A stretch of DNA of 64,000 bases from Silene latifolia (lineage: Eukaryota; Streptophyta; Magnoliopsida; Caryophyllales; Caryophyllaceae). The notes beneath the pieces are model-generated. The model did no database searches. It was not told the DNA's origin and saw only the letters and a list, made by a program, of their open reading frames with translations. This document shows, piece after piece, positions 11,970-25,300 of this stretch (position 1 is the first letter of the stretch; each line of letters begins with the position of its first letter). The stretch lies in contig NC_133526.1 of NCBI RefSeq assembly GCF_048544455.1, positions 8,262,001-8,326,000 on the forward strand. Direction: 5' to 3'. The position numbers were made by a program, and so were the translations under genes.

Positions 11970-12555
11970 TCAAAATAAGATAACTACAACAACATTACCC
12001 CTAATGCCTCAATGGTTCCCGCAAATTGCCGGGTAAGAATCCAAATTAAGATACTTCAACAAAAAAAAAATCCCAACAATTTTTTTTCCTAAATTTAAAG
12101 AAAAACTAAACAAAAACCAAAGATTATATGAGCAGAAAGAGCTGAAAATGGTGAGACTGTGAGAGCCCTATACAATATTAGTGGTCTACTCATAAGACAA
12201 TATGTCAAACACACAGTTGCCTATCATGCAACTCTCTGATGAACCCATCAATGTGACCTTGAGAGGGTAAATAAACAATGAAAGCAATTGGTTGGTTACT
12301 CTTTCAAAGGTACTGTACACTGTACATTCCAGTCTTCACTCCTTTTTTTCCTAACCTCTGACAATATTAATGCAAATCAAATCTTTCTCACTTTGTCTTA
12401 TTTAATTTCAGAGTCGTCTTAATTTAGAACGGTCTTAACTCAAATATGTACAAAATTAAGACACTCATTGTTTTTTTGCTTATTTTATTTTTGTTTGTTT
12501 GATGGGCAGAATTTGTTGGAGCAGTTTTGGAGCACACAATCATTCATTCCAACAA

Positions 12556-12735
12556 CTCTTGCCGAAGACGGGTCAGAGCAAGTGACGGGTAATGTCACTC
12601 ACAAAACGAATAGGGGGGACAAGGTGGAGGCACCCCATGTGCTTCCCTCTCTCTTCTATTTGGGTCATCTGTGAAAGGAAATGGTATCCGTCACTTGAAA
12701 GTGACGGATACGTGTCGTCTTCAATGAGATTTTGT
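12556..12735. mobile_element. Small MITE, family shared with 61566-61742
   Basis: The ends mirror each other (TTGCCGAAGACGG at the left, CCGTCTTCAATGAGA at the right). The body has the marker words AAGTGACGGGTAATGTCACT and GACAAGGTGG and a short GTCACTT/AAGTGAC hairpin. The copy near 61.6 kb matches across nearly its whole length. No coding capacity; superfamily not assigned. Confidence 0.6.
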
Positions 12736-13436
12736 GCATTCAAAATGGGAAAAAGGCAGCCTCCACATACAAGAATCAACAAAATTCCCACTTAATTCAA
12801 CAGTAAAAAGATTTTATCTTTCTTTTTGGTTAATGAATTTGATTTGATGATAGAGATTTTGTGATATTCTTGTAAGAAAATCTACGACTCTTTCCCATGG
12901 AATATCTTCTTTGGAACAGTTGTAAAGAAATCTTGAGCATCAATAGTGATTATAAAAAAAGTGTTGACTGGCTCCCTCAAAAAAAAAAAAGTGTTGACTG
13001 GCACTTCTACTTAGGTTTTTTAGGTAAATAATCACTCGAACAGAATAATTGAAGGTATAATTTAACTTAATTAGGAGATAGTAACACTACACAAATGCAA
13101 ACATTGCTAAAATGACTCAACTTTTAACTTATTTGACTCGTTCTTTAATTACGAGTTTATCGCATCCGGCATAATTTACTGAGACAAGCCAGACAATTTC
13201 AAGAGACACTATCAAACAATTAGAAATCTCGGGAAAATCTTAAATGGGGCCAGATACCACAACTCTGTATGGTGATAGGCAGTGGAACACAAAAATGAGG
13301 AGAATCGGGAAGCTCAGGTTTTGAGATTATTTGCAAAGATGTGAGTGGGAAGCTCACATCATTGGCTAACGAAATGCTCACCATTCTTGTTAATTGTATC
13401 AAAAATAATTCAAATTTGGTACCCACACTAATTTAG

Positions 13437-13530
13437 CTTTTGACGGATACCGTTTCCTCTCACAAAATGTCCATTGAGAGGTAAGTAAGAAGCACATGGG
13501 GTACCCCACCTTGTCCCCTCTCCCTTTTTG
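13437..13530. mobile_element. Partial, inverted copy of the same small MITE
   Basis: Contains GACGGATACCGTTTCCTCTC, then AGCACATGGGGTACCCCACC and TTGTCCCCTCTCCC, the reverse complement of the middle of 12556-12735. One end is missing or diverged. Confidence 0.5.
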
Positions 13531-14147
13531 TAAGAGGTCACAAGCTTATGTGTCATACGTATTAACTTTAATCAACTTCCTCCTGATTTTGGTATTATGT
13601 GCTAAAAACTAATACATAAGCCACCCATGTCGGATTTATATTGAGCAATTTGGCTCCTTGTATAATTGAAATCCGAGAGAATCAGATTTGCTCGTTCTAT
13701 GTTTCATAATGTAATCCAGTCGTTTCTGGGCAATAACTAAAGTTATGAATAGAAAGCGGTTATAGTGAAGAACCTCTTGAAACAGTCTCGTTCCTAGCTT
13801 TCCAAAGGCTTTGAATTTACGCGAAAGCCAAAAAGTATCAAGCAACAGTTGATCATTCGCGGTTTGTGCACCATTCGTTCTATCATAAGCAACTGAAGAG
13901 CAAACCTGCTAAAAGATGTTAGGCAACCTCTCACATTTCATATTACGGAAAAGTTTTACTCAAGCAGAGTCTATCCTTATTAAATGGTGAAAGCGAGAAC
14001 ATAAAAATAACAGAACTACAACACCCAAAAAGCTTTTAGCAATAGCCCGACTGATTGTGCATTATGCTCTGTTCATCTAGTTTCAGGTTTTCACCTATTA
14101 AATAAGCATAATTGACGAGAGAGGTAAGGAGTGAATATAACTAATCA

Positions 14148-17100
14148 TCATTTCTGACTCTCGGCCCCAGCAGGCTCAACAATCTCGGCTTCCACTGTCT
14201 CCAGAATTTGTGGCTGGTGAACTGTTTGATCTGCCCACTTGTTAGCTAGAGCAGCACCCATCATCTCATATATCTTTCCACCTAGTTGTGCCGGGTTTTC
14301 AGGCTGCAGATGTAAAACGCAGCTCAGACAACATAAACAACAGCAAAACCCCTATAACAACCACATTTCAACCTAAAGACAGTGAACACATTTAATTTGG
14401 TAGTGAATTTGTGCCAAGAGCCTATGTTAACAAGACACGGGTACAAGTGTCTGATATATCGAACTCAAGATGACTCTTGAGATACAGCCACATGGGGACT
14501 CCCCCTAAAAATACGGATACGTCTTCAAAACAAGAAAATAAAAAACTATAAATATTCAAGAAATTTTAATATGAAACAGAGAGATGATGCAATACATCCC
14601 TAAGAGGCATTTTCTTTACTTTCGTCAAACCAACCCTTTTGTCACCGCTAGGGGAAGTGTCGCAGTTTTAAGTGTGTTAAGAATGGATGAGTCAATACAG
14701 CATCAACTCAAAAGAAAAAATTGCTATTGGGCAGAAAATGTTCACTACGGGTTCAGACCTTGAAGAAGAAAATATTATTTGTCTCCATGGAAATTAACAG
14801 TGTGTAGAACACTACAATCGTATGCTACACGTAATTAATTGACTTGAAAAGGAAATTTGGTCAATATATTAGAGCCCAAGGAAACACAATACTTGGTATC
14901 TAGGGGAGTGATTTAATTTTGAGTCAGCTACCATTAGTCTATACTCTATAGCTATAAAACAAGCTTGTAATAATCAAATGCCCAAAAGAGACTACTTACA
15001 GTAAAACCGCTGGATACTAATGCTGCATCATATAACAGATCAACAGCTCTAAGAGCCTCTTCATCTTCTGAGCCACACTTGGACGCAGCCTAAATAATCA
15101 ACAAAAACAACCGTCACTTTGTTGGAGATACTGAACACCAACGAAAAAAGGGAACAATAGGTAAAAGACATTACACACAGGCACACAGCCCTAGTAGATA
15201 CTGCTGTCAATTAGACTAGTTCCACTGAAGGTTAATCCCCCATAAGACCTCACTGGACTTTTTTAAAAAAAAATTGAAAGGCTTGCTAAACCCATTGAGC
15301 TTCTTTTTACTTTGAAGTAACAATCAATCAATGCAATTCGAAGTGCAATTTCCAAAATGGTACTCCCTCTATTTTTTTATATATGACTTTCTCACATTTC
15401 GAGACACTCCTTTCTCTCTTCAATATCTCTTAAAATATAAGACTAAATATTATGATATGTATACTCATATAAAAGAGTTTTTCGTAAGGAATTTAATGGT
15501 ACCATTTTTTATATTTTTTGAACAAATATATTTTTGTAAATATTAAAGTCAAAGGCTTACCTCGTAAATGTAAAACGTCATATATAAAAAAATGGAGGGA
15601 GTATCTCTTTATTGATAACAAAGGGGTGAGCAAAGTACGTCCCTGAAACCCCCTCCCTCCTGTCATCGACAGTAACTCTTTAGGAATCGAGGAGTTCTTG
15701 CTTAAATTTCTACAGAATGCAAAATATCGAAACTCACAAACCAAAATCTTGTGCACAAGCACCCGTCACTCAAAAACCTTCAAAGAGTGTGGAGTCTACA
15801 AGTCTTAGCACAAGTTATATTAATACTAAATAGCACCTAGTTTTTTGTGAATTATCAGGTTGTAACGTGATTATATACCTGAAGACTTCTAATAATAGGG
15901 TGCTCAGGATTTATCTCAAACACCCTCCTATTTTTCATGAATTCCAAAGCCGATAAATCACCAGCGTGCTGCGCCTTCATCAGCCTACAATTGCAAAACA
16001 AGATATGTATTAAGTTATTTTAAAAGAGGTTGTATGGCCCCCCGTACGATCTGCAAAGCTAAGGCCAAAGCCAAAGTGCCAAACCAAGTAAATTCAGTAT
16101 ATTAAACTAAAAGGATTCTCTACCTCTCCATATTCGCTGACCATCCGAATTTTCCTGACACAAGAACACATGGTGAAGAGCTCAACCGATTTGATATCTG
16201 GACGCTTGCAACTTTGTCGCCTAGCCGCTTTTTCATCCAGTCACAGGTGGTTTTAAATTCTTCCTTGATCTCATTTCCTTTTGCCTCATTTTCAATTCCT
16301 GCAACAAGTCAGAGGATGAGAAAACTTCCAGAAAGGCAACAAGGACAAACAAAGTTACTCGGTCTTGGACTATTGTATGAAAAACCTTGTATGTTTGGCT
16401 ATATATTTGTCTGTCAAATCTTGGTACGAAAGGAAAAATGAGGATACGAGTAACATAAGGGATAAAGAACCCACCTAGATCAAGATCTTCTTTGCTAATG
16501 TCAACAAAGTTCTTCTCCTTGTAAGATTTCAGATTCTGGACAGCAACCTCATCAATGGGATCAACTAAAAAGAGGACCTACACAACAAAAACAAAATGTC
16601 ATGAGATATGTAACCTCCCTTTGAGGTCCTACCTTTTCTAATACTGAAGGGCAACAGTAGGATTAAATAAAAGCAGAGGGAATCAAACCAAACAGAAATG
16701 AGAAAGAGTCATACTTCAAGATCCTTCTCCAAAAGCTTTTCCAGGAATGGTGTATTCTTTGCGCTTGACACACTATCAGCAGCAATGTAATAGATATCTT
16801 TCTGGTCAGCCTTCATATTTTCTACATACTCATCTAAGCTTATCATTTCATTCTCACTTTGAGATGAAAAAAATCTCAAGAGAGGTGCTAGATGCTTATG
16901 GTTTTGAGGATCCTCAATGCAGCCTAACTTTAGGTGTTTACCAAAGTTCTCCCAGAAAGCCTCATAGTCCTACAGCCCAGAACATAAGTAAATCCATTAG
17001 TGAAAAAAGAATCAGAAGCAACGCACTAACCAGTAGTGGACTAAAAATGAACAGCTTTGGCAAAATGCCGAACACGTCCATGCCCCAATATGCACTATGT

Positions 17101-20100
17101 ACTTATGTAGCACTACCGCCACACCATTTCAGAAAAGTCAGAAATTTCAGTATTATTAAGGTAATATTTACTTACATCTCTGTTGTCACTCATAGATATG
17201 CCAAGGATCATGTCAAAGGCCTTCTTGACCAATCTTTTCCTCATAACTCTTACCTGTAACCAATAAAAGAGATGATGAGGAAAGTGAAATCTGAACATAT
17301 AAGATAATAAAAGAGCTTAGCAAACTGACTTACAATTCTACTTTCTTGAAGGATCTCTCGTGAAACATTCAGCGGAAGATCATTGGAATCCACAACACCC
17401 TTAACAAAGCTCAAATACCGAGGAAACTAGAATGATACCAAGATAAGAAAAATATGATCAATAACTCACAAGGGCCAAGGCAAATAAATAAATTAGGTAT
17501 CTAAGTACAATTCTTACCAATTCCCCATCGAAGTCATCCGAAATGAAAACACGCTTGACGTATAGTCTTATATTCTTGGTCTTAAAGTTCATCAAGTCAC
17601 CTTTACCTTGAGGCGCCGCAGGCGGGACATACAAGATAGACCTAAACTCGACTTCACCCTGTCATACAAATATTAGAGCATCCTAAGTACTGCAGAGATT
17701 AAAACAGGATCGCATAATGAACACGATATATACAAGAAACTAGAGCAACAACGAAAACATAGTTTGGGCATCCATATCTTGACAAAAGTAATCGTGAAGA
17801 TAACCGTTCTCACCTCAGTAGTGAAATGTGATGAAGCTAGAGGGTTTAGATATTCATTGAAGGCCTTCCTGTAAAACTCGTTATATTCTTCGGTGGTAAC
17901 TTCTTTAGGATTCCGAAGCTGCATATAATAGAATTAAAATTGGATTTTCCAACGTAAATGAACAACATAGACCACCATTTCAAACAAAACAGGTTCTCAC
18001 CCATATTGGCTGAGTTTCATTTGTCTGTTCCCATTCCCAATACTTCTCAATCACCTTCTTGGTCTTCTTTTTCTGTGTTAGTAAAATAGAAAAAACAATT
18101 TGAAAACGATTTCAAAAAAGCTCATCCAAACATATTAGAATACACAATTAATATTTCACATAGTACCTCTGTTTGTTCTCCAGCATCATCCTTTGCTTCA
18201 GCTGGGTCTTCATCAACTTCAACCTGGAACACAATACGCATAATTTGTTTTCATAGACTACAAAGAGAAAGCATCTAACAATGACAATGACAAACCCCAA
18301 TTTTCAATTGACAATTGATGTGTATAAGCTGAGTACCTCCTTGGTATGGCCCTTCTCCTGCCAAGTGTATATAGGAAATGATACAAATTGTGAATAGTTC
18401 TTCACAAGCTTTTCAACCTTCTCTGGATGTGCAAAACCTTTATCATCACGCTGAAATTGACAAAAAGAACATAGATGTTAGTGACATTGACAACATATTC
18501 AAGATAGTGTAGAGAAGTAGGAGAAAACAATTCTATGATACCACAACCAACCTTGAGATACAAAGTAATTTTAGTCCCTCTAGGCAAAAGTTTTTCTGGG
18601 TCTGTCTCTTCTCTTATTGTATATGTACTGGAATTAGCTTCACCTTCCCAGACAAGCTGTTTATCAGATCTAGGACTCTTCGTTGCAACAGCCACCTTCA
18701 AACATGAATTAATAGTCAAATGAAAAGTACAATCAAAGGTATAACGATGTTAAGTTTTACAAAAAGTATTTAACCAAATATACTTGTGTGTGAGTACCTT
18801 GTCAGAAACTAGAAATGCCGAGTAGAAACCAACACCAAATTGACCAATCAGATTGCTTTCGCCCCCGCTTTCTTTGCTATCCTGGAAAATCAAGACTTAT
18901 GTTATATATAAACTAACAAATTACACAAAGTCAAAGTGAACTGCAAAAACACAAAACAAATCAAACCTTCAATGCCTTAAGAAACTTAGCAGTCCCACTC
19001 TGTGCAATAGTTCCAAGACAATCTACAAGTTCTTGACGAGTCATGCCAATACCAGAATCACTGCATAAAAAGCAGATATAATCTCTCTTGCCAAAAAAAA
19101 AAAAAAGTATAAAAAGTGGTCTATTAGTCAATATAAAGAATCTTTAGAAGTCACATACGTGATTGTTATGGTGCCATTATCTTTGTCTGTCTGGATCCGA
19201 ATATCGAGATCAACTGAATCTTTTAACAGCTCCGGTTGTGTTACACTAAGAAACCGCAACTTATCAAGAGCATCACTTGCATTGCTGGAGCACAAATAAA
19301 AAAAATGATTGCCATCAGATAAAGGTATCGAACAGTAGGTAATTACTGCAAAATTAGTGGATGTCATTAGCCGTTATCAACTTGCTGCACCTAAAACAAA
19401 TTGATCAAACTCTCGCCAATCCTCTGAAGTTGCAACGGGGCTCATACAGAAAAACAAAAAACTGAAATAGTGCTTGGTTTAGTATTATACAACTGGTATT
19501 GTTGTTCAGATAAGGAAATAAAATTACTACTGACAACCAGTCTGAAATCCAACAGAACAAAAGTAAATCTAAATATGAGAAGAAACTAATTGAATAAAAC
19601 ATCGCCATGATGTCGACTAGTTTAAGGTCTATTAGGGGACCAATAGTTCATTTCAAATTTAGAAGAAGACAAAAATCTACATGCCAGATGATCCAGTTTT
19701 GAATTTAGATTGGGGCAGGTACAAGGCACACCCAAAGAACTTCAGAATGCTGGAATCAAACACCTATTTTGTAGGTGTGGTAAAATAATAATCTGATGAA
19801 TGCATACAATCATTTTCTGTTTTCGGGCAAGCCTCTATGCTTAGTCTGCCTGATACTTTGCCGTTACAGAATACGATTTCCGTGAATGCTCTCATCATGG
19901 CAAAAAAAATTAAATAAAAAAGGGTTATTTTGAAACTTTTGTAAGTATAGAACTCTCACACTGCCTTCCTAATTCCCTCCCTCAACCTCTTTTCTCTCCT
20001 CTACTTCAATATCAGCAGTTCAGCACCCAACATCGAACATGACAAAAATATTTTTTTCAACTTGCACATGAAATTATGTAAAACTTATGAAGAACGGAGT

Positions 20101-22168
20101 CCAGAATTGGATTTGTTTTTCTCCTACGCAGTACACAACATTAGAATCTGGATACTACTACCCCGAACTAAAGTGGATATCAGGTGTAATCTCGTAAAAG
20201 ATATATTCAATCGAACCAAGTACACAAACACTACATTGATGATGTTTTCATCACAATTATTAATAAAATCTACAACACATCAAATATTCAATACTAAGCA
20301 AGACAGAACTCATTACAGCATTCAGTGTGTGAAGAAAATCAAACAAATAAACTGAGAACACAAATAAGATAACATGAAGAGACGCGGCAGAATTCAAAAA
20401 GAAAATCAATCATTGAAGTTTTTGCAAAACATAGGAGGCGCCTTTCATCAAATAAATCACATAACTATTGCTTAATAAATATCTAATCCCTGACACAGCA
20501 TATGCAAAAGAGAAATTAAAAAATGAGAACTTATCGCTTAATAAATATCTAATCCCTGCCACAGCATATGCAAAAGAGAAATTAAAAAATGAGAATGTCA
20601 TCCTAATGATATGCGAACTTAACAAAGAAACACACCTGATAAGTTCCCTAAGGAACACCTCTTTGTTGCTGTAGAGGCTATTGACAATAAGGTCCATGAG
20701 TCGGCTAACCTATAAAACAACACAAAAACGATAGATAAGCACGACAAGTAATCACACTATACCACTACACAACTAATGTAAATCCAATTATTCAAAAGCC
20801 AAGACAAACCTCTGCTTGGTACTCGTATTTCTCAGCTGGTGCACCAGATTCAGATGAATCAGACGCTGCTGCCGTAGATTCATATCTACGGGCCACAGAG
20901 AAGCCATTCTTCAAGCTGAAATGTGCATCAGGTTTCCCAGGTTTGCAGATACTACAGTTCCCACAGTTGCACTTGTGTGATATTACTGAAGAGTACCATC
21001 TAGAACCTGGTTTGACTTCAGCAGCCTGTCGTAATGAAAATAACACAGTTAAGACACCATCAAGTCGCATCGACAATAAACAAGAGCTAGTTTATGTGAC
21101 CCTTGTAAACTCGAACCACATTTCGTAATGACATAATGATATTCACATATTAAACAACGCCAACAATCTCAAAACCAACAGTTGTCCAATTTATAGTAAT
21201 AAGACCGCCCAAACAAGAATTTATCGGCATTTATGGTGCAGAATAGTTCTCAATTTAATTGGCGACAAAAAGTTCAAAGACAACTTTTGCGTAAACCGCA
21301 AATTTTCCCTTGTGACGGTCACAATTTGCAACGGGCAAATGTGACCACTTTTTGATTAAATGTAACCAATCAAGTACTGTTCATAAAATGTTACCTATAA
21401 AAAATGGTCACATTTTCTCATAAAATGGTCACATTTGGCCCGTCGCAAATGTGAAAAGTGTTTGTGACGGAATAGTACCGTCACAAGGGAGAATTTGCGT
21501 AAACATAGAAACTCTTGATATCTCTACCTAGTTCTGAAATTGTTCCGAAATATGTCTTACTCGATGGCCTTCTATGACGGGTTTGGGCATCGATGTGCTG
21601 GAGTGACGGGTACACGGAGAAGGCCATCGAGTAAGACCCACTTTTTGCGTAAACATAGAAACTCTTGATATCTCTACCTAGTTCTGAAATTGTTCCGAAA
21701 TATAACAAAGACGAAATACTATTATATGCCCAGTCAAATTTTAATTAAAGAATTTAATTCCGTGTCAATCACATGTTTACTTTCAAAGGTAAACAAACGA
21801 TTGAGACAACGAAAATGCTAGATTTCAATGATAACAAACGAATGAAATTCTCTATTCAATACGGCATTCGGAGTATTCAGATCATTTCAAAAAACAAACG
21901 CAAATCCAAAAGAAAATACTGATGAGCAAATAAATAGGGCTTTTCACACAAATTCATAAACCCTAGAAAAAAAAATTAAACTCTAGATGAACAACAATAC
22001 CAAAAAAAACACAAACTATGCAACAAAATTTTGTTTAAGCAAGAGAGGGAAAGTAAGAGAAATTACGGAAGAGTTGGCGGCACCGGCAACGGCGAGGGCG
22101 TTGCGGTGGTGGGAACCGCCACGGTAGCGGAGAATTGAAGAGAGAGAGGAACGGGAAACCCTGTGCAT
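14148..22168 (-). CDS. HSP90.6: Mitochondrial HSP90 chaperone (HSP90.6 / TRAP1-type)
   Basis: ATP-dependent chaperone. Exons, 5' to 3': 22168-22067, 21025-20810, 20709-20636, 19284-19159, 19060-18967, 18881-18798, 18695-18552, 18450-18337, 18223-18167, 18072-18001, 17918-17814, 17658-17518, 17426-17334, 17253-17176, 16969-16715, 16577-16475, 16298-16124, 15984-15879, 15089-15000, 14303-14148. Phases agree; total 794 aa (Arabidopsis HSP90.6: 799). The first 45 or so residues are Arg/Ser-rich without acidic residues before Glu37, typical of a mitochondrial presequence. The ATPase domain has [15 protein letters not shown] (catalytic Glu128), DSGIGMT (174-180) and [11 protein letters not shown] (217-227). 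The middle domain has [10 protein letters not shown] and [13 protein letters not shown]. The C-terminus ends AESQK, without the cytosolic MEEVD. An unusual Cys cluster lies at 53-61. Organelle choice rests on SRWYSS and [12 protein letters not shown], similar to HSP90.6; chloroplast HSP90.5 is less likely. Confidence 0.95.
15363..15601. mobile_element. Stowaway (Tc1/mariner) MITE in an HSP90 intron
   Basis: Inverted ends CTCCCTCTATTTTTTTATAT and ATATAAAAAAATGGAGGGAG are flanked by TA on both sides (15361-15362, 15602-15603). The 239-bp AT-rich body has no coding capacity. It lies in the intron between the third-last and second-last exons. Confidence 0.85.
20470..20601. repeat. 66-bp tandem duplication in an HSP90 intron
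   Basis: Two adjacent copies start at 20470 and 20536, beginning GCTTAATAAATATCTAATCC, with few differences (CTGACACAGC versus CTGCCACAGC). It is intronic, just left of exon 3. Confidence 0.85.
21297..21499. mobile_element. Short MITE with 22-bp TIRs in HSP90 intron 1
   Basis: The left end CGCAAATTTTCCCTTGTGAC and the right end, whose complement reads CGCAAATTCTCCCTTGTGAC, form near-perfect inverted repeats. TAAAC on both sides (21292-21296, 21500-21504) is a possible 5-bp target duplication. Inner arms also pair (GGGCAAATGTGACC and GGTCACATTTGGCCC). Confidence 0.7.
21494..21703. repeat. 60-bp direct repeats flanking a 90-bp foldback insert
   Basis: 21494-21553 and 21644-21703 are direct copies (TTTGCGTAAACATAGAAACT and onward). 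Between them, 21554-21573 (GTCTTACTCGATGGCCTTCT) is exactly complementary to 21618-21637, so the insert forms a 20-bp-stem hairpin. All of it is within HSP90 intron 1. Confidence 0.85.
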
Positions 22169-22303
22169 TGTTGAATTAGGTGAGAAAGTTTTGAGATGGT
22201 AATTGATTTGATTGAATTTGGAGGAGTTAAGACTTAAGAGGAAGGGGAAAATGAGGGTTTTAGTAGGGTTTTTTAGGTGAAGAGAGAATTGGTGTTTGTT
22301 TCT

Positions 22304-22333
22304 CTAATTTATGGGATCCGGAAGTTTCTGGAA
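22304..22333 (-). promoter_or_regulatory. Heat-shock element with adjacent TATA-like box, HSP90 promoter
   Basis: 22321-22333 reads GAAGTTTCTGGAA, a perfect three-unit heat-shock element (GAA-nn-TTC-nn-GAA); an imperfect fourth unit (ATC) lies in register at 22316-22318. On the minus strand CCATAAATTAG (about 22304-22314) is a TATA-like box between the element and the ATG at 22168. The ATG lies about 155 bp downstream, so heat-shock-factor control is likely. Inferred from consensus. Confidence 0.65.
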
Positions 22334-25300
22334 ACAAACTCTATCCTTTTATTCTCTTTTCTTTAACGCAAGTTTTTTGGGTCCGGCTTAAAGCATCGCA
22401 AACGGATTAAGTGACTTCGGCCCTATTTTTTTAGCCTTTATTTCAGTTCTCATGAGTTCGATACAAGTTAGTTTAGATTTATCACAAATTTTCATTTACG
22501 ACGGCATTGCGACGGATCGAATACATACCAAATCAGAAGGAAATGGGGCAGATTATTGTGCAACTTGGCTTAGTTAGAAAAAGGGAGTAGTGAGCTAGTG
22601 TTTTACAATTGTACTATTGAACAATATTTAATTCAACTAATTTTCTAGCACTTGTAAGTCACCTCCTATCTACCATCATACATTTTCACACACCATTTCA
22701 TCTTTATTCAAAAAAAAAAACTCTCCATAGTCATCTTCATCCAAAAAAAAAAACTACATTAAAACTCTAACAAAAAACCATAAACATGTCATCTAAGTAA
22801 GCTCTGAGAAAGCGAGCGAAATTAATATAAACATTGGCATGTTCATCTTCATCCAACAAACTAAAAAAACAAACTATTTTCAAAACCTATCAAAAAAACC
22901 ATAAATATATCATCTTTATAAAAGAAGGAAGCAAGATCAAAGAAAGAGGAGAGATTAAGATAAGCATTGGGTTGAAATGTTTACATTTAATAATATGTAT
23001 GTTGAAATTTGAAGGTAAACATTGAGTTTGCTTTATATTTTTTATTTATACTACTAATATTATTATTGAGATTCATATATAAAAATATTGTTTTCATTTC
23101 ATCAAATTTGATTTTTTATTTATTTTGTAATTTTTTTTGGTTAAATTAATGTTGAATGCATTTTGTTTTCGTATATATTAGATTAATTAATTTAGTTGAT
23201 GGTGATGATGTATGTGGAAAACAATATTTTGTATCCATTTTGTTAAAATATTTCCTTATTAAATGATAAAACCGATAACAAAATCATGACAACATATATG
23301 ATAAAATCATTACAAATTATTCACAACAACACCGCTAATATATGAGTGCAATATAATAACTTATTTATGCAATATGTTACCATTTGTAATTATTATGAAC
23401 ATTAATATGATATTTACGATTAGTCTATTTCATGGTAATGTGGTTACATTTCTTGCTAATATGTAGACTTTTATTGTCTGTCAAGTTACACTCTATGATA
23501 ATATTTTTAAATCTTAAAGTTCATATGGTAACAATGTCTTATATTGTTACCATATTTACCCAGGCAGGACACTCACAGATGAAGAATGGTTGGAGAATAG
23601 TTTCATGCTAGTAGAGACATTCTAGTAATTGTATCATTTTAGGAGATACGTATTTGTACTATGTATGAAATGTAGTCATATATCCCATGAATGTTTATAG
23701 TTTTCTTTATTTTAACAACCTGTTAACTTGCACAAGTAGTAACTATTTGGAGTCCCTCTTGATGTTCAAAGCAAAGAAAAAGGAACTTTTATTTGACATG
23801 TATAAGAAACGCTCATAGACAATTCTTAACTTTTTGCTACACCAATATCATTGAGTAAAATCAGTAATAATAATGTTCATATCTCTTATCAATATGTTAC
23901 CATCTTTTGAATTGGAAACATATTGGACAATCTTGTAAACATATTGCAAAACACAGTACACTACCATTTGCAACCTATTTCTAAGTCGATTGGTGAAAAT
24001 GGTTACGTGAGCTTTGCAATATCAAAAAGCCATTTTAAAATGGTTACATCCTTATAACTTAAGTAGCTACATAATATATCAAATGGTTACATTTAGCATG
24101 GGCCAAAGCTACTTGGGTAGAGACCGTTGAATTTTTTTAAAAATGGTTACAACTTTTCAAAAACATGGTAACATATTGGGTGTCTATATAAGTGATTGAC
24201 CTACACAATATCAAATGGTAAAATAGTCCCTTACAATAATGGCAACATATCTACGTGATAAAGGTAATATATTCGTTGTTACCCTTCTAACCCAATTTGG
24301 TACCATTTTTAAAGGATGGTGATTAGTTTATTATATATGTTAACATAATATGCATCTTAATATTGAATTACTTCTGTTATATAATATTTCAAAGAAATCT
24401 GGTTACTATCAACCACCATTTTAACTAGAAAAAAGTTACATAAACACTTAACCCAGTGACATTTTAAAGATATACATTGTCATAGTCACCAAACATCCAT
24501 ATCTTAGTATTATTAACTAGATTTTATCACAAAATCACCATCCACAACAAGCCATTGTTATCTTCCTAAAATGTCACAACACCATATATAACAAATGGAA
24601 ACTACACTGTTCAATACAAATCATTACAACTCCATTTCCCTGTCCACACTTCTTAAGCGCTTATTGACTTTCACCATTTCCCTTTGCGGCAAGGACCATT
24701 GCAAATCTTTTTCACCGCATCCTGAGTGTAACGTTTGGTGAATTTGCTTTGTAAAGCCGCTGCCTCATCTTCAACGCCCACCGACTACAAACATACACCC
24801 AGAATCAATATGTTAAAATATTTGCTTAAGATGTAACCATTACAGAATAATATGTCACCACTTTAGTTACATATTTTACATAATAACATATTGGATAATA
24901 TGTGAATATGTAGACACTTCAAATTAATATGACACCACTTATGTTTAATATCTTACTTTACCATTACCCTTTAATCCAGTAGTTTGTGTAAATTGTAACA
25001 AACACTTCATTTTTAGTAACATCTTATATGACACAAAAACTTGATTATTCTTGTCATTAGGTTCATAATTTAACTCAAGATGTAAAATGGTAACAAAGAA
25101 CAAAAGTTTAGGAACATAATAAAATGTCCTCATTGTAATTAATATGTAACCATTAACATATATTTTCATGACCCTATTTAGTGATTTGGCATTCCTAAAA
25201 AAAAATGTTTACAAACAGCTTTAAAATGGTGACAAACAAAATTTCAACTTAATTTATGGTCTATCACCACTTAAATAAACTAAATAACTAAATCATGTTT

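Larger units (their letters stand above)
11970..14147. other. Intergenic region between AHK2-like and HSP90-like genes
   Basis: Both neighbours are on the minus strand, so this holds the 5' flank of the receptor gene and the 3' flank of the HSP90 gene. It contains one full and one partial copy of a MITE (separate entries) and a local duplication of GTGTTGACTGGC (near 12961 and 12991) around an A-run. No ORF with a recognisable domain was found. Confidence 0.6.
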
